Shown piece by piece: positions 5,831 to 6,642 of a stretch of DNA of 6,642 nt (position 1 is the first letter of the stretch; each line of letters begins with the position of its first letter). The stretch comes from Deltaproteobacteria bacterium RBG_13_61_14 (GTDB taxonomy: Bacteria > RBG-13-61-14): the NCBI GenBank assembly GCA_001797815.1, contig MGQK01000082.1:28697-35338 (forward strand), in the 5' to 3' direction. The position numbers and the translations under genes were made by a program. The notes beneath the pieces were generated by a model, which was given only the letters and a program-made list of their open reading frames with translations, was not told where the DNA came from and made no database searches.

Positions 5831-6642
5831 ATGTTCGAGCGACTGCGCCAGATGCTGGTCAAGGAGTTCATCCAGGTGTTTCGCGACCCCCGGATGAAGG
5901 GCATGATCTTCGGGATGCCGCTGATCCAGTTGTTGATCATGGGCTATGCGGTCAACATGGATGTCAGGCACATCGCCACCGCGGTCTATGACCTGGATCA
6001 AAGCGTGGCCAGCCGCGAGCTGACTGCCCGGTTCGCCAACTCCGGCTATTTTAATATTAAGCGCTACCTCCCCCGGGACGCGGAGGCCCGCGAGCTGATG
6101 GACCATGGCCAGGTCCAGGTCATCCTTCATCTCCGCCCGGGCTTCGAACGGGACCTCCTCGCCGGAAAGACCGTCCCGCTGCAGGTGATTCTGGACGGGA
6201 CCGATTCCAATACCGCTGCGGTCGTGCTCAGCTACAGCCTGAAGATCGCCGTCCAATTCTCGCAAGACCTGCTCACCCGCCGGCTAATGCGGATGGGGGC
6301 GTTGGCCAAAACCCCGGGCCGGGTGGAAGTGCAAAGCCGAGCCTGGTTCAACGAGAACCTGGAGAGCCGGAATTTCTTTGTCCCGGGGGTCATCGCGCTC
6401 CTGATCAGTCTGGTGACCTTGATGCTGACCAGCATGGCCATTGTCCGGGAAAAGGAACTCGGCACCATGGAGCAGATCATCGTCACCCCCATCCGGCCCC
6501 ACGAGTTCATCCTGGGCAAGACCGTTCCTTTCGCCCTGATCGGTTACGTGGACGTGGTCCTGGTGATCGTGGTGGGAGTGTGGTGGTTTGAGGTGCCGCT
6601 CCGGGGCAACCTCGGCTTGCTGTTCGGCGCCACCACCCTCTA
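5831..6642 (+). CDS. ybhR: ABC-2 type permease, YbhR-like, cut by the window end
   Basis: The reading frame is open from ATG 5831 to the window end (270 codons plus 2 bases), about three quarters of a typical ~370-residue permease. It is a paralogue of the preceding permease: KEFIQVFRDPR at the N-terminus, first helix at ~24-41 (MPLIQLLIMGYAV), a DGTDS motif (122-126) in the extracytoplasmic domain, WFNENLESRNFFVPG, then the loop REKELGTMEQIIVTP. The Asn of SRN is residue 181 and the Arg of the loop is residue 206 in both permeases, so the paralogues are nearly colinear. It starts 2 bases after the previous stop, which suggests coupled translation. It should form the other half of the transmembrane channel. 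The last helices and any downstream gene are outside the window. Confidence 0.92.
   Translation, partial: MFERLRQMLVKEFIQVFRDPRMKGMIFGMPLIQLLIMGYAVNMDVRHIATAVYDLDQSVASRELTARFANSGYFNIKRYLPRDAEARELMDHGQVQVILHLRPGFERDLLAGKTVPLQVILDGTDSNTAAVVLSYSLKIAVQFSQDLLTRRLMRMGALAKTPGRVEVQSRAWFNENLESRNFFVPGVIALLISLVTLMLTSMAIVREKELGTMEQIIVTPIRPHEFILGKTVPFALIGYVDVVLVIVVGVWWFEVPLRGNLGLLFGATTL

Overview
The window is high-GC DNA, and almost all of it codes on the + strand. Compact gene packing, a GC-rich third codon position and an HTH_25 protein next to a QueG-like iron-sulfur protein suggest a Gram-negative bacterium. Something in the Desulfobacterota (old Deltaproteobacteria) would fit, but that placement is a guess from style, not a marker-based call. 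The efflux system itself (periplasmic adaptor plus ABC transporter) implies a cell with two membranes.

Region 1 (1-932): the 3' end of a RodZ-type HTH_25 protein, with an ATGA stop/start overlap into a 252-residue protein carrying two [4Fe-4S] clusters and related to epoxyqueuosine reductase (QueG/COG1600). A rho-independent terminator (968-996) closes this unit.

Region 2 (997-1785): a strong sigma70-type promoter and a perfect palindromic operator drive a TetR-family repressor gene. The 70 bp between that gene and the next hold a second copy of the operator core (TGTGAA-N6-TTCACA), placed identically against a weaker predicted promoter. The repressor therefore probably controls both itself and the downstream transporter genes.

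Region 3 (1786-6642, running off the end): a tightly coupled operon with the gene order of the E. coli cecR-ybhGFSR locus. It encodes a HlyD/YbhG-type membrane-fusion protein, two separate ABC ATPases (equivalent to the two halves of the fused E. coli YbhF) and two paralogous ABC-2 permeases (YbhS- and YbhR-like; the second is cut by the window end). The products should form a drug- or ion-efflux ABC transporter: an ATPase heterodimer under a permease heterodimer, with a periplasmic adaptor that could dock to a TolC-like channel not seen here.

The most noteworthy points are the matched operator pair with the same promoter geometry, and the ATPase asymmetry (the first lacks the H-loop histidine, the second has a full motif set). 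No mobile element, CRISPR array, tRNA or rRNA was seen. I do not see a wholly new system: this is a recognisable efflux operon with some unusual details.
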